From contig JAXMAF010000008.1 of assembly GCA_046350555.1 (NCBI GenBank), forward strand, positions 169,555-233,554: DNA of 64,000 bases, given 5' to 3'. Under the pieces are notes generated by a model. The model ran no database searches, was not told where the DNA came from, and worked only from the letters and a program-made list of their open reading frames with translations. Below, piece by piece: positions 1 to 8,679 of this stretch; the stretch's first letter is position 1; each line of letters opens with the position of its first letter. This stretch comes from JAXMAF01 sp046350555. GTDB lineage: Bacteria; Planctomycetota; Phycisphaerae; Phycisphaerales; SM1A02. The position numbers were made by a program, and so were the translations under genes.

Positions 1-546
1 TATCAGCCGCTCGGGCCATTCAACGCGAAGAACTTCGCGACGAGCGTGAGCCCGTGGGTGATGCCGCTGGAGGCCCTCGCTCCGTTCGAGACCGCGCCTC
101 CCAAGCGGGCCAAGGGCGACCCCAAGCCGCTGGAATACCTGTCGTTCAAGGACGACTTCACCTTCGACATCAAGCTCGAGGTGCACCTGTCGAGCGCCGC
201 GATGCGCGAGAAGGGCAAGGCGCCGATCCTGGTGAGCGCCACCAGCTTCAAGGAGCTCTACTGGACGATGTCGCAGATGGTCGCGCACCACACCTCGACC
301 GGTTGCAACCTGCGTCCCGGCGACCTGCTCGCCAGCGGCACGGTCTCCGGCGCCGACGAGGACGAGCGGGGTTGCCTCATCGAGCGCACATGGCGCGGCG
401 AGAAGCCGATCAAGCTTCCCGACGGCACGACCAGGAAGTACCTCGAGGATGGGGACGAGGTGATCATCAAGGGCCATTGCGCCAAGCGCGGCGCGACGCG
501 CATCTCACTCGGCGAGTGCCGCGCGATCGTGCTTCCTGCGGAATAG
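1..546 (+). CDS. fahA: Fumarylacetoacetase, C-terminal part (5' end outside window)
   Basis: Last enzyme of tyrosine/homogentisate breakdown; it splits fumarylacetoacetate into fumarate and acetoacetate in the cytoplasm. The reading frame is open from base 1, so about 181 C-terminal residues of a usual ~420 are visible. It opens with YQPLGPFNAKNFATSVSPWV, and the FAH-family signature TGCNLRPGDLLASGTVSG, which closes the metal-binding active site, follows mid-way. The genes for the two preceding pathway steps (hmgA and hpd) lie on the opposite strand within 6 kb, which supports the assignment. The metal-binding N-terminal half lies outside the window and cannot be checked. Confidence 0.95.
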   Translation, partial: YQPLGPFNAKNFATSVSPWVMPLEALAPFETAPPKRAKGDPKPLEYLSFKDDFTFDIKLEVHLSSAAMREKGKAPILVSATSFKELYWTMSQMVAHHTSTGCNLRPGDLLASGTVSGADEDERGCLIERTWRGEKPIKLPDGTTRKYLEDGDEVIIKGHCAKRGATRISLGECRAIVLPAE

Positions 547-554
547 TGGCGCAC

Positions 555-872
555 GCGTCCGTCGCACGGCGCCCGCGCCCGCCTTGCCCGGCGCGGCGTA
601 CGAAGGCGAGTGTCGGCCCGGAGGGCCGAACGGAGCGCTCAACCAGCCCCAGTGCGTGCGTCGCACAGCGCCCGCGCCCGCTCAGCCCGCCGGGCCTTGC
701 CCGGCGCGGCGTACGAAAGCGAGTGTCGGCCCGGAGGGCCGAACGGAGCGCTCAAACAGCCCCAGGCGTGCGTCGCACGGCGCCCGCGTCCGCCCAGCCC
801 GCCGGGCCTCGCCCGGCGCGGCGTACGAAAGCGAGTGTCGGCCCGGAGGGCCGAACGGAGCGCTCAAACAAG
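555..872 (+). repeat. Three tandem copies of a ~112-bp hairpin-bearing repeat
   Basis: Units start at about 555, 654 and 766. The first has lost about 13 bases; the second and third are offset by 112. Each begins GCGTSCGTCGCAC and ends CGGAGCGCTCAA, and carries a perfect 6-bp stem with a 3-base loop (CGGCCCGGAGGGCCG) at 614-628, 727-741 and 839-853. The block starts 8 bases after the fumarylacetoacetase stop and lies between convergent genes, so it could end transcription from either side. The units abut directly with no spacers, so this is not a CRISPR array. Long open frames through it are GC-rich artefacts. Confidence 0.85.
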
Positions 873-1357
873 CAAGCGGACGGCCTTTCGACCGCCCGCC
901 GCTCTCCTTCCTCCAAGAGGCCTCCCGAAGGTCCTGCGAGACACCTCTCGGATTCCGTCTCCCTGCCAGAAACGCCCTGCGGCTTCTTCCGACATCGCGC
1001 ATGCACCAGTCATCGCGGGTTGCGCCGGTCATCGCGGGATGCCTTGGCGCAACGAAACACCGCCGGTCGCGGGCGACCGGCGGCGGGTGCGGCATGATCG
1101 GGTTCCGTCTCTGCGCGCAGGCTGCCAGTCATCCCGAGGCAACACAACAACAACAACACGCGCAGTCGCGGTGGTGCGTGTCGGCCTGACGGGGAATGGC
1201 GAGTGGCGCGTGCATCAAGGTTCCTGCTTCCAGCGACAACTTCCGCAGGATGCCAACATGGTCGGGTGAACGCAAGCGAAATCGACGAAGAATCGAAGCC
1301 GTTCGCCGCACCCCGAAGCCGCTGCTGGCGCATCGGGGTCGGCACGGGGGCGATCGC
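873..1357. other. Gene-free stretch between convergent genes
   Basis: About 485 bases between the hairpin repeats and the end of hmgA. I see no frame resembling a known protein, no RNA gene and no strong terminator. A short CAACAACAACAA run sits near 1145. Open frames across it are low-complexity and overlap on both strands. Confidence 0.5.
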
Positions 1358-2878
1358 CTACCAGGTGTTGACCGGATCGTGCGTGGACTCGTCGCGGCGC
1401 TTGGCGGAGGGCTTCGTCGACGACGACTTGGCGGCCGAGGACTTCGCGATGTTGGACGCAGCGCGGGCGCCACTCCCGTTCGTCCGGGCTGGCTTGCCCG
1501 ACCGGGACTTCTCCGACGAAGCAGCCCGGACGGAGCTGCCCGCGCCACGCCTCGCGGCGCCGTTGCGCGCGGAGCCGTCCTCCGCGTGCGTGCCCGCGAC
1601 GCTCACCGGGAAGTGCTCGCCCTGCCAGGAGGCGGGATAGTTGGGATCGTCGATGTCCAGCGCCGCCTTCGTCGGGAAGAGCGGGCGGAACGTGTCGCAC
1701 ATCACGGCGAGCTCGTTGGTGAAGGTGGCGCCGATCGAGGCCTCCACGGTGCCCGGGTGCGGACCGTGCGGGATGCCCTGCGGATGCAGCGTGAGCGACG
1801 CGACCTCGATGCCCTTGCGGGCCTTGTAGTTGCCTTCGACGTAGTAGAGCACCTCGTCGGAGTCGAGGTTGCTGTGGTTATATGGCACGACGATCGCCTG
1901 CGGATGGAAGTCCAGGAGGCGCGGGCAGAACGAGCAGATCACGAAGTTGTGCGCCTCGAACGTCTGGTGCGTCGGCGGCGGCAGGTGGTGCTTCCCGACG
2001 ATCGGACTGAAGTCGTCGATGTTGAAGATGTATGGGTAGTAGCAGCCGTCCCACCCGACCGTGTCGAGCGGGTGATAGCTGTAGACGTACGAATGCACGC
2101 GGTCGCGGGCCTTGATCCGCACCTCGAAGTCGCCGCGCTCGTCGAAGGTGAGGGGAAGCTGCGGAAGCCGGAAGTCGCGCTCGCAGAAGGGTGCGTGCTC
2201 GAGAAGCTGCGCCGACTGCTTGGAGAGGTAGCGCGGCGGGGGGGCGATGTGCGATCCGTTGGCCGTCTCGATCACGAGGAAGCGCGGACCCTGCTCGTCC
2301 GCGTCGACGGCGGTCCCGTTCGCGTGGCCGTTCGTCCGTCCGCCGGCATCACCGTTCGAGTGTCCGTGGCGGGATCGGTCGCGCCGCGCGGGCCGGTCGA
2401 ACTGCATGCGGTAGACCACGCCCTTGGGAACGATGATGTAGTCCTTGGGCCCGAACCGGAGCGTCCCGAAGCTCGTGTGGAGCGTGCCGCGGCCGAAGTG
2501 GATGAAGATGCACTCGTCGCCCATCGCGTTCTTGTAGTGGTAGTCCATCGCCTCCGTCGGCACGCAGACCGACATCTCGCAGTCGGCGTTGCCGAAGAGG
2601 ATCACGCGCCCGGTCACCGGATCGCCGTGCGGCGCGACCTTCGCGGACCGGAGGTGCCGCATGCGCATGACGTCCGTCTCGATGTACTCGGGCCGCGTCG
2701 AATAGAGCGTCTTCCACCCGGTCACCTGCGTCGGCGGATGGATGTGGTAGAGCGTGGAGGTCGGGCCCGAGAAGCCCTCGGTTCCGAAGACCTCCTCCGA
2801 GTAGAGCCCCCCGTCCGGCCGACGGAACTGGATGTGTCGCTTGGGGGGGATCTGGCCGAGCTTGGTGTAGAAAGGCAT
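1358..2878 (-). CDS. hmgA: Homogentisate 1,2-dioxygenase
   Basis: Non-haem Fe(II) enzyme that opens the homogentisate ring to maleylacetoacetate. The start MPFYTKLGQIPPKRHIQFR and the C-half iron-site region (NHSNLDSDEVLYYVEGNY, then LHPQGIPHGPHPGT) fit the family. At 506 residues it is about 110 longer than usual. The excess is a hydrophilic His/Gly/Asn-rich insert mid-protein and a roughly 80-residue Ser/Ala/Lys-rich tail; neither looks catalytic. It is the last gene of the minus-strand run hpd-DinB-MscS-hmgA, 24 bases after the MscS gene, so the two dioxygenases are probably co-transcribed. Confidence 0.93.
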   Translation of the reverse strand: MPFYTKLGQIPPKRHIQFRRPDGGLYSEEVFGTEGFSGPTSTLYHIHPPTQVTGWKTLYSTRPEYIETDVMRMRHLRSAKVAPHGDPVTGRVILFGNADCEMSVCVPTEAMDYHYKNAMGDECIFIHFGRGTLHTSFGTLRFGPKDYIIVPKGVVYRMQFDRPARRDRSRHGHSNGDAGGRTNGHANGTAVDADEQGPRFLVIETANGSHIAPPPRYLSKQSAQLLEHAPFCERDFRLPQLPLTFDERGDFEVRIKARDRVHSYVYSYHPLDTVGWDGCYYPYIFNIDDFSPIVGKHHLPPPTHQTFEAHNFVICSFCPRLLDFHPQAIVVPYNHSNLDSDEVLYYVEGNYKARKGIEVASLTLHPQGIPHGPHPGTVEASIGATFTNELAVMCDTFRPLFPTKAALDIDDPNYPASWQGEHFPVSVAGTHAEDGSARNGAARRGAGSSVRAASSEKSRSGKPARTNGSGARAASNIAKSSAAKSSSTKPSAKRRDESTHDPVNTW

Positions 2879-2902
2879 GGGTGGGCTCCGTGACGATCGA
2901 GT

Positions 2903-4216
2903 CTACGACTGCCGCGCCGGGGCGGCGCTCCCGACGCCCGGCGGCGGCTCGCGCCTGCCGTCGTTGACGAGGACCACCGTCCGCGTGGGGAGCGCCAGCT
3001 CGATTCCCGCCTCGCGGAAGCGGCGGAGGATCATCGCGTTGACGCGCTCGGCGTGGGCGAAGAAGGTCCACTGGTCCTGCACCGGCGGCTGGGTGCGCAG
3101 CGCGTACCAGTAGTAGGCCTTGACGTTAAGCGCATCCGCGGCGAAGGCCTCGAAGGCGACGCGAGGCGGGTGGTCGTCTCCATGCAGCTCGTGGGCGATC
3201 TCGGGGTCGGCGAGGATCGACCGCACGATCCGCACCGCCGTCTCGACCTGCTCGGGCGGCGTGTCGGAAGCGATGCCCAGGTTCATCTCGCGCCGGATGA
3301 AGCCGCGCGCGGAGATGTTCTCGACCTTCGCGTCGGTGAACTTCATGTTGGGCATCGTGATGAGATGTCCGGTCCCGGTCCGGATCTTCGTCGAGCGGAA
3401 GCCGATGTCCTCGACGGTGCCGTCGATCCCGTCGACGACGATCCGGTCGCCCACCGCGAACGGTCGATCGAGGAGGACGGTGAGCGAACCGAAGAGGTTC
3501 TTCACCGAGTCCTGCGCGGCCAGCGAGACCGCAAGCCCGGCGATGCCCAGGCCCGCGAGCCACGCGCTGATGTCGGCCCCGAAGATGTTCTCCGCGACGA
3601 ACAGGATGAAGACGACGAGCAGGAAGATCCGCAGCGCCCTTCCCACGAGCGGGACGACCTGGCTGTGCACCCGCGGATCGTCGGGGGCGATCACCCGGCG
3701 CAGGCCGACCTCGGCGAGGGCGACGAGACCCACCAGGAACCACGCGAAGGCGACCACGTTCAGCAGGGCGATCGTCTTGGCGACGACGTGGCCGATGCGC
3801 TCGCCGAGGAAGAGCCCCTGAAGGCCGAGTCCGAGGAGCGCCGTGAACGCGGCCAGTCCGGCCGGCTTCGCCGCCGCCTCGACCACCAGGGCGATGACGT
3901 CCTGGTGGCGCCGATGCAGGCGCCGCGCGACGGCCTCGAGCGCGACGCGCGCGAAGCGGGCAGCGAAGACGCCCGCAAGGATGCAGCCGAGGAGCATCGC
4001 CCAGCCGTGCCAGGGCGTGCGGTCGAACGTCGGCCCGACGACCTCGCCGATCTCCGTCGTGAGCTCGCCGAGCGATGCCGGGTGGTGCACGGAGGTGGCG
4101 CCGTTCACGGGAGGAGCCGCGGGGATCGTCGCGGGCGGGCCGGTCGGGGCGTCGCCCTGGACCGGGATCGAGGCGCCGGGCGCAATCGATGTGGCTTCGG
4201 TCGGGAGGGTCTGCAT
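2903..4216 (-). CDS. MscS-family mechanosensitive channel
   Basis: Inner-membrane channel that opens under membrane tension to release solutes. Length is 437 residues from the ATG used here; a TTG three codons upstream is possible. A Pro/Ala-rich N-terminal region of about 70 residues is followed by several membrane helices. Then comes the conserved pore-helix/beta region: GLAVSLAAQDSVKNLFGS followed by DRIVVDGIDGTVEDIGFRST and the motif MPNMKF. A cytoplasmic C-terminal domain completes it. It lies between the DinB-like gene (14 bases upstream) and hmgA. A role in tyrosine catabolism is not evident; it may simply share the transcript. Confidence 0.92.
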   Translation of the reverse strand: MQTLPTEATSIAPGASIPVQGDAPTGPPATIPAAPPVNGATSVHHPASLGELTTEIGEVVGPTFDRTPWHGWAMLLGCILAGVFAARFARVALEAVARRLHRRHQDVIALVVEAAAKPAGLAAFTALLGLGLQGLFLGERIGHVVAKTIALLNVVAFAWFLVGLVALAEVGLRRVIAPDDPRVHSQVVPLVGRALRIFLLVVFILFVAENIFGADISAWLAGLGIAGLAVSLAAQDSVKNLFGSLTVLLDRPFAVGDRIVVDGIDGTVEDIGFRSTKIRTGTGHLITMPNMKFTDAKVENISARGFIRREMNLGIASDTPPEQVETAVRIVRSILADPEIAHELHGDDHPPRVAFEAFAADALNVKAYYWYALRTQPPVQDQWTFFAHAERVNAMILRRFREAGIELALPTRTVVLVNDGRREPPPGVGSAAPARQS

Positions 4217-4230
4217 CGACGACAAGACCC

Positions 4231-4755
4231 TCAGGTGGCGGTCGCGCGCTTGAGCAGCGCGATCTGGCCCGCGTGGTAGATGTGGTGGGCCGCGATGCCG
4301 GAGATCAGTTGCGCGACGTTCACCGAGCCGCGGCCGAGGCGTTCGTCGAGTCGGCGCGGATCGAGGGCGGCGACGGCCGATCGCAGCGCGGCGTGCTCGC
4401 GCTCGAGGACGGCAAGGTCGTTGCGCCAGCGCCGGGCGTCGGCGGGTGGATCGCGCCGGAACCAGTTGGTTCCCCGTTCCGTCGCCGAAAGCTCGAACGA
4501 GCCGCGCTTGCCGCCCGCCAGCACGCGCCTCGCGGCATAGGTCCAGTATGCCGCGTGCAGCACCTGCTCATGGATGTTGTGCCGTCCCGCGAGGGGACGT
4601 CGCAGGGCGCGCTCGGCCGTCACGCCGCGAACCACGCCACGCAGGTTCGGACCGTGCCAGCTCCGCGCGTCGAAGGCGCTGTCGAGGATGGAGAGCAGCG
4701 CGGAAAGCCGGGCCTCCGCGGCGACCAGCTCGGCATCGTTCCGACGGGTGCCCAT
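4231..4755 (-). CDS. DinB/YfiT-like metalloprotein
   Basis: 174-residue protein of the DinB four-helix-bundle superfamily, whose members bind a metal through three histidines and often act as thiol-dependent transferases or isomerases. Visible here are HNIHEQVLHAAYWTYAARR in the N-terminal half and the family-typical C-terminal HHIYHAGQIALLKR. It follows the hpd stop by 20 bases and precedes the MscS gene by 14, so it lies inside the tyrosine-degradation transcript. Some bacteria use DinB-fold enzymes as glutathione- or mycothiol-dependent maleylpyruvate isomerases. A similar role at the missing maleylacetoacetate isomerase step is an attractive but untested guess. Confidence 0.8.
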   Translation of the reverse strand: MGTRRNDAELVAAEARLSALLSILDSAFDARSWHGPNLRGVVRGVTAERALRRPLAGRHNIHEQVLHAAYWTYAARRVLAGGKRGSFELSATERGTNWFRRDPPADARRWRNDLAVLEREHAALRSAVAALDPRRLDERLGRGSVNVAQLISGIAAHHIYHAGQIALLKRATAT

Positions 4756-4775
4756 CGATGAGGTCCGGGTCCCGA

Positions 4776-5978
4776 TCACAGGTTGCCGCGCCGCGCCTGC
4801 TCGAGCTCGAGCGCCTCGAAGAGCGCCTTGAAGTTGCCCTTGCCGAAGCTCTGCGAGCCGCGGCGGCAGATGATCTCGAAGAAGAGCGTCGGGCGGTCCT
4901 GGAGCGGCTTGGTGAAGAGCTGAAGCAGGTACCCCTCGTCGTCGGAGTCGACCAGGATCCCGAGCTTGCGGACCTTGTCGTGGTCCTCCTTGACGGCCTC
5001 GTGGCCGTGCGCCCGCAGGGTGCCGTCCACGCGGTTCCAGACCTGCTGGTAGTACGCCTCGGGAATGGCGAGGAAGTCGACGCCGCGGCGCCGCAGCTCC
5101 GTGATCGAATGCAGCTCGTCGTCGGTGCGGAAGGCGAGGTGCTGCACGCCGGGGACCTGGCCGGTGAAGTCGAGGTACTCCTGGACCTGGCTCTTGCGCT
5201 TGCCGTGCGCCGGCTCGTTGATGGGCATCTTGATGAGCTGGTTGCCGCTGGCCATCACCTTGCTCATGAGCGCGGAGTACTCCGTGGCGATGTCCTTGTC
5301 GTCGAAGTGCTTGAAGAGCTTGAACTCCAGCACGTTCTCGTACCACGCGACCCAGTGGTTCATCTTGCCGAGCTCGACGTTGCCCACCAGGTGATCGACG
5401 AACTTGAGCCCGCAGGGATGCTCGCGGTTGTACTCGTTCAGCGAGAACGACTCGACCTTCTGGAACCTCGGCATGAACGGGCCGCCCTGCTTGACGTTCG
5501 AGAGCGCGTACTGCCCGTGGCGGCTCACGAAGGAGTGGACGACCTCGCCATACGTCCGGACGCCCGCCATCACCACCGTGCCGCGCTCGTCCTTGAGCTC
5601 GATCGGCGCATACGCGCTCGCCCCGCCGTTGCGGATCGCCCGCTCGTACGCGGCCGTGGCGTCGAAGACGTTGAACGCCACGTCCTTCACGCCGTCGCCG
5701 TAGAGCGCGACGTGCGCCATCGAGGGATGGTCCTTCTCGAGGCCGGTCGTCAGGAGGATGCGGATGTTGCCCTGCGTGAGCAGGTAATGGGCGGCATCGC
5801 GGCTTCCCGTGGTGAGGTCGGCGACCTGCTCGACCTGGAAGCCGTAGCAGCTCGCGTAGAAGAAGGCGGCCTGCTTGGCGTTGCCGACGTAGAAGCGGAC
5901 GTGGTCGACGTCGATGAGCTGAAGCGGATCGGTCTTCGAGCCGGTCGAGGTCGCCGCATGCGGGGTGGCGGTGGTCAT
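4776..5978 (-). CDS. hpd: 4-Hydroxyphenylpyruvate dioxygenase
   Basis: Converts 4-hydroxyphenylpyruvate to homogentisate, feeding hmgA downstream. It is 400 residues long, close to eukaryotic-type enzymes. The two vicinal-oxygen-chelate halves and the three iron ligands are present: His196 (KFVDHLVGNV), His280 (GVQHLAFRT) and Glu368 (LFFEIICRRG). The conserved C-terminal helix FGKGNFKALFEALE follows. The start was chosen at the ATG with AGGAG nine bases upstream; longer frames run into the divergent apt gene. It is the first gene of the minus-strand run and its promoter should lie in the roughly 150 bases shared with apt. Confidence 0.96.
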   Translation of the reverse strand: MTTATPHAATSTGSKTDPLQLIDVDHVRFYVGNAKQAAFFYASCYGFQVEQVADLTTGSRDAAHYLLTQGNIRILLTTGLEKDHPSMAHVALYGDGVKDVAFNVFDATAAYERAIRNGGASAYAPIELKDERGTVVMAGVRTYGEVVHSFVSRHGQYALSNVKQGGPFMPRFQKVESFSLNEYNREHPCGLKFVDHLVGNVELGKMNHWVAWYENVLEFKLFKHFDDKDIATEYSALMSKVMASGNQLIKMPINEPAHGKRKSQVQEYLDFTGQVPGVQHLAFRTDDELHSITELRRRGVDFLAIPEAYYQQVWNRVDGTLRAHGHEAVKEDHDKVRKLGILVDSDDEGYLLQLFTKPLQDRPTLFFEIICRRGSQSFGKGNFKALFEALELEQARRGNL

Positions 5979-6130
5979 CGGGGAGTGCTCCTGAGGGCTC
6001 GATGATATCGCGCGACATGCCGCGGATCGCCCGGACGCGCGGCGGCGTTGGGTCGTCCCGCGCGCCCCGCCCGCCGGAGATCGCCGCCTTGCACACGGCG
6101 CGGCGCGCAGGCGATGATGCGCCAACCGCC

Positions 6131-6649
6131 ATGCACCGCCTGATTCAACCGCTCATCCGGGACATCGCCGACTTCCCCAGGTCCGGCATCGTCTTCAAGG
6201 ACATCACGCCGCTCCTGGGCGATCCGGCGGGGCTCGCGCTGGCGGTGGAGCTCATGGCGAATCCGTTTCGCAAGTCGGACATCGAGGCGGTGGTGGGCGC
6301 CGAGAGCCGCGGCTTCATCTTCGGGACCGCCATCGCCCAGGCGCTCAGCGTCGGCTTCGTCCCGATCCGCAAGCCAGGCAAGCTGCCGGCGAAGCGCCTC
6401 TCGGTCGACTACGCCCTCGAATACGGAACGGACACGCTGGAGATCCACGCCGACGCACTTCGGCGCGGCCAGCGCGTGCTCATGGTCGACGACCTGCTCG
6501 CCACCGGCGGAACGATGCGCGCGTGCGTGGAGCTCGTGCGACGCCTGGAGGCCGACATCGTCGGCGCCTCGTTCCTCATCGAGCTGGAGTTCCTCAACGG
6601 CCGGGAGGGGCTGAAGCCGGTGCGGGTCGAGAGCGTGGTCAAGTACTGA
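6131..6649 (+). CDS. apt: Adenine phosphoribosyltransferase
   Basis: Salvages adenine and PRPP to AMP. It has 172 residues, typical for the family. The family start (LIQPLIRDIADFPRSGIVFKD) is present, as is the PRPP-binding loop VLMVDDLLATGGT. AESRGFIFG and KPGKLP match adenine-specific regions. The start was set at the ATG before MHRLIQPL; the open frame extends further upstream only through sequence unlike the family. It is divergent from hpd, and a heptamer repeat array follows its stop. Confidence 0.96.
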   Translation: MHRLIQPLIRDIADFPRSGIVFKDITPLLGDPAGLALAVELMANPFRKSDIEAVVGAESRGFIFGTAIAQALSVGFVPIRKPGKLPAKRLSVDYALEYGTDTLEIHADALRRGQRVLMVDDLLATGGTMRACVELVRRLEADIVGASFLIELEFLNGREGLKPVRVESVVKY

Positions 6650-6692
6650 CGAGGCGGCCGGCGCCCGCGGTGCGTGCACGCCGCCTGCGCTC

Positions 6693-6734
6693 GGTTCAGG
6701 GATCAAGGTTCAAGGTTCAAGGTTCAGGGTCCGC
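6693..6734 (+). repeat. Heptamer array GGTTCAR (6 units)
   Basis: Consecutive 7-mers GGTTCAG, GGATCAA, GGTTCAA, GGTTCAA, GGTTCAG, GGTCCGC, beginning 44 bases after the apt stop. It is one of four intergenic heptamer arrays in this window. Confidence 0.85.
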
Positions 6735-6769
6735 GCCCCCTCCGGATTCCTCGCACCCTACAGTCGATC

Positions 6770-7099
6770 ATGCCAGCCCCCAAGGCCCGCTCAGCGTCCA
6801 TCGAGACCGTCGAACCCATCGGCAAGCGGGTGCTCATCCGGAAGGACGACGACAAGAAGATCACCAAGGTCGGCATCCACCTGCCCGACAAGATCGAGAT
6901 CCCGACGCTGACCGGCCGCATCGTCGCGGTGAGCGCCGAGATCGCCAGCGACAGCAACTATCCGATCAGGCACTACGACAAGGTCCTCTTCAACCCGAAG
7001 CACGGCATTCCGGTGGATTTCGAAGGCGACAACCGCCTCTTCGTGGTTCCCATCGAGGACGTCGTCGCGGTCTTTCGGCGCGAGTCGGGCGAGTCGTAG
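6770..7099 (+). CDS. GroES (Cpn10)-like protein
   Basis: 109 residues with the Cpn10 layout: a first strand VEPIGKRVLIRKDD, a mobile-loop equivalent around KITKVGIHLPDKIE, then GRIVAVSAE and YDKVLFNPKHGIPVDF, ending FVVPIEDVVAVF. GroES caps the GroEL chamber as a heptamer. No groEL is next to it, and the loop sequence is divergent, so it may be a second, specialised copy. The start MPAPKARS was chosen because upstream sequence is the heptamer array. Function is inferred from overall pattern only. Confidence 0.7.
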   Translation: MPAPKARSASIETVEPIGKRVLIRKDDDKKITKVGIHLPDKIEIPTLTGRIVAVSAEIASDSNYPIRHYDKVLFNPKHGIPVDFEGDNRLFVVPIEDVVAVFRRESGES

Positions 7100-7185
7100 G
7101 ACGCGGTCGTCGGATCCATCATGCGGAGCGCAACACGGCCTCCGCACCAGGCGACCTCCGCCCGAGTCATCCTCGCGAGCACCTC

Positions 7186-8526
7186 GTGACCGATCCGCTG
7201 CCGATCCAGTCCGCGACCGGACCGCTGCGCGCGGCGGTACGCCCGCCGGGAAGCAAGTCGATCACCAACCGCGCGCTCCTGTTGGCGGCGCTCGGCGATG
7301 GAGCGAGCCGCATCGAGCACGCGCTGCGCAGCGACGACACCGACGCGCTCGTGGCGGCGCTTCGGACGCTTGGCGTCGCCATCGACTTCGACGGCGATGC
7401 GATCGTCGTCGAGGGATGCGACGGGCGCCTGCCGCGCGGCGGTTCGATCGACCTTGGCGATGGTGGCACGCCGACCCGCTTCATGCTGGCGGCGGCGTGC
7501 CTCGCGGCGGGAACGGTCGAGATCGACGGCTCGCCGCGCTTGCGCGAGCGACCGATCGCCGACGGCGTCGACCTGCTGCGCTTGCTCGGGGCGACGATCG
7601 AGTACATGGAGGCTCCCGGGCGCCTGCCTGTGCGCGTGCACGGCGGCGCCCGCGCATCGGGCGCCGGCGCCGTGCGAGGCGCGTCGACGGGACTTCATGG
7701 CGGCCGGGTGCGCGTCGGGGCCACGTCGTCGAGCCAGTTCATCTCCGCGCTCATGCTGGTGGCGCCGTTCCTCCGCGAAGGACTCGAGATCGAGTACCTC
7801 TCGGCGCCGACGAGCGCGTCGTACCTCTCGCTGACGCGGGCGGTCCTGCGGGCGGTCGGCGTCGAGGTGCGCGACTCGTCGCTCGTGGGTCCGCGCTGCG
7901 ACCGGATCGCCGCGACGCGGGTGCGGGTCGGCGCGTTCGCCGTCGAACCCGACGCGAGCAGCGCCGCGTACTGGTTCGTCGCGTCGGCGCTGGTGCCCGG
8001 GTCGAGGATCGTGGTCGACGGACTGGCCGCCGGATCGCCGCAGCCGGACATCGGCATGCTCGAGGTGCTGGAGCGCGTCGGCGCGTCGTGGACTTCCAGC
8101 CGCTCGCCGCGGCGCACGATCGTCGAGGGGCCGCCGCGGCTGCGTCCGTTCGACCTCGACCTGGGCCACATGCCCGACGGCGCCATGGCGGCGGCGATGC
8201 TCGCGGCGCGGGCCGAGGGACCGAGCACGCTGCGCGGGCTCGAGACGCTGCGCGTGAAGGAGACGGATCGCATCGCGGCGCTCGCGACCGAGCTCGCCAA
8301 GCTCGGCTGCCGCACCACGGCGACGGATCACACGCTGCGGATCGATCCAGTCGATGCGCATGAACGACCGGTCGTCATCGCCACGTACAACGATCATCGG
8401 ATGGCGATGGCCTTCGCGGTCCTCGGCCTCGCGCGGCGCGGGATCTCGATCGAGCATCCCGAGTGCGTCGGCAAGAGCTACCGATCGTTCTGGGAGGACC
8501 TCGCCCGCGTGCGCGGCGTGCCCTGA
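7186..8526 (+). CDS. aroA: 3-Phosphoshikimate 1-carboxyvinyltransferase (EPSP synthase)
   Basis: Sixth step of the shikimate pathway; joins phosphoenolpyruvate to shikimate-3-phosphate. 446 residues from a GTG start. Family motifs are in order: RPPGSKSITNRALLLAALG (substrate loop), GDGGTPTRFMLA, SSSQFISALMLVAP, LRVKETDRIAALATEL and YNDHRMAMAFAVLGL near the C terminus. The GGTPTRF stretch replaces the more common GNAGTAMR, as in other divergent members. It is not near other aro genes here. The start is inferred from alignment of the SKS motif near residue 23; no strong ribosome site is evident. Confidence 0.95.
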   Translation: MTDPLPIQSATGPLRAAVRPPGSKSITNRALLLAALGDGASRIEHALRSDDTDALVAALRTLGVAIDFDGDAIVVEGCDGRLPRGGSIDLGDGGTPTRFMLAAACLAAGTVEIDGSPRLRERPIADGVDLLRLLGATIEYMEAPGRLPVRVHGGARASGAGAVRGASTGLHGGRVRVGATSSSQFISALMLVAPFLREGLEIEYLSAPTSASYLSLTRAVLRAVGVEVRDSSLVGPRCDRIAATRVRVGAFAVEPDASSAAYWFVASALVPGSRIVVDGLAAGSPQPDIGMLEVLERVGASWTSSRSPRRTIVEGPPRLRPFDLDLGHMPDGAMAAAMLAARAEGPSTLRGLETLRVKETDRIAALATELAKLGCRTTATDHTLRIDPVDAHERPVVIATYNDHRMAMAFAVLGLARRGISIEHPECVGKSYRSFWEDLARVRGVP

Positions 8527-8679
8527 CGGCGACGGCGTCGCGTGCCGCAGGTTCCCTGGAATGCCGCTGCGGAGCGGCGCCTTGATCCACGGAACTCCAC
8601 TCGCCCGCGCCGTCGAGGCGCTCGCCGCGGATCGATCGTCCATCGACTGCGGTCGTGCACGCGTCTCTACCATCCGCCC

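Noticed and set aside
555..872. Possible CRISPR array
   Set aside because: Three units abut each other with no spacers and each is about 112 bases with internal hairpins.
54..1269. Long Arg/Ala/Gly-rich open frames across the hairpin repeats
   Set aside because: They are translations of the tandem repeats and overlap on both strands; no protein family likeness.
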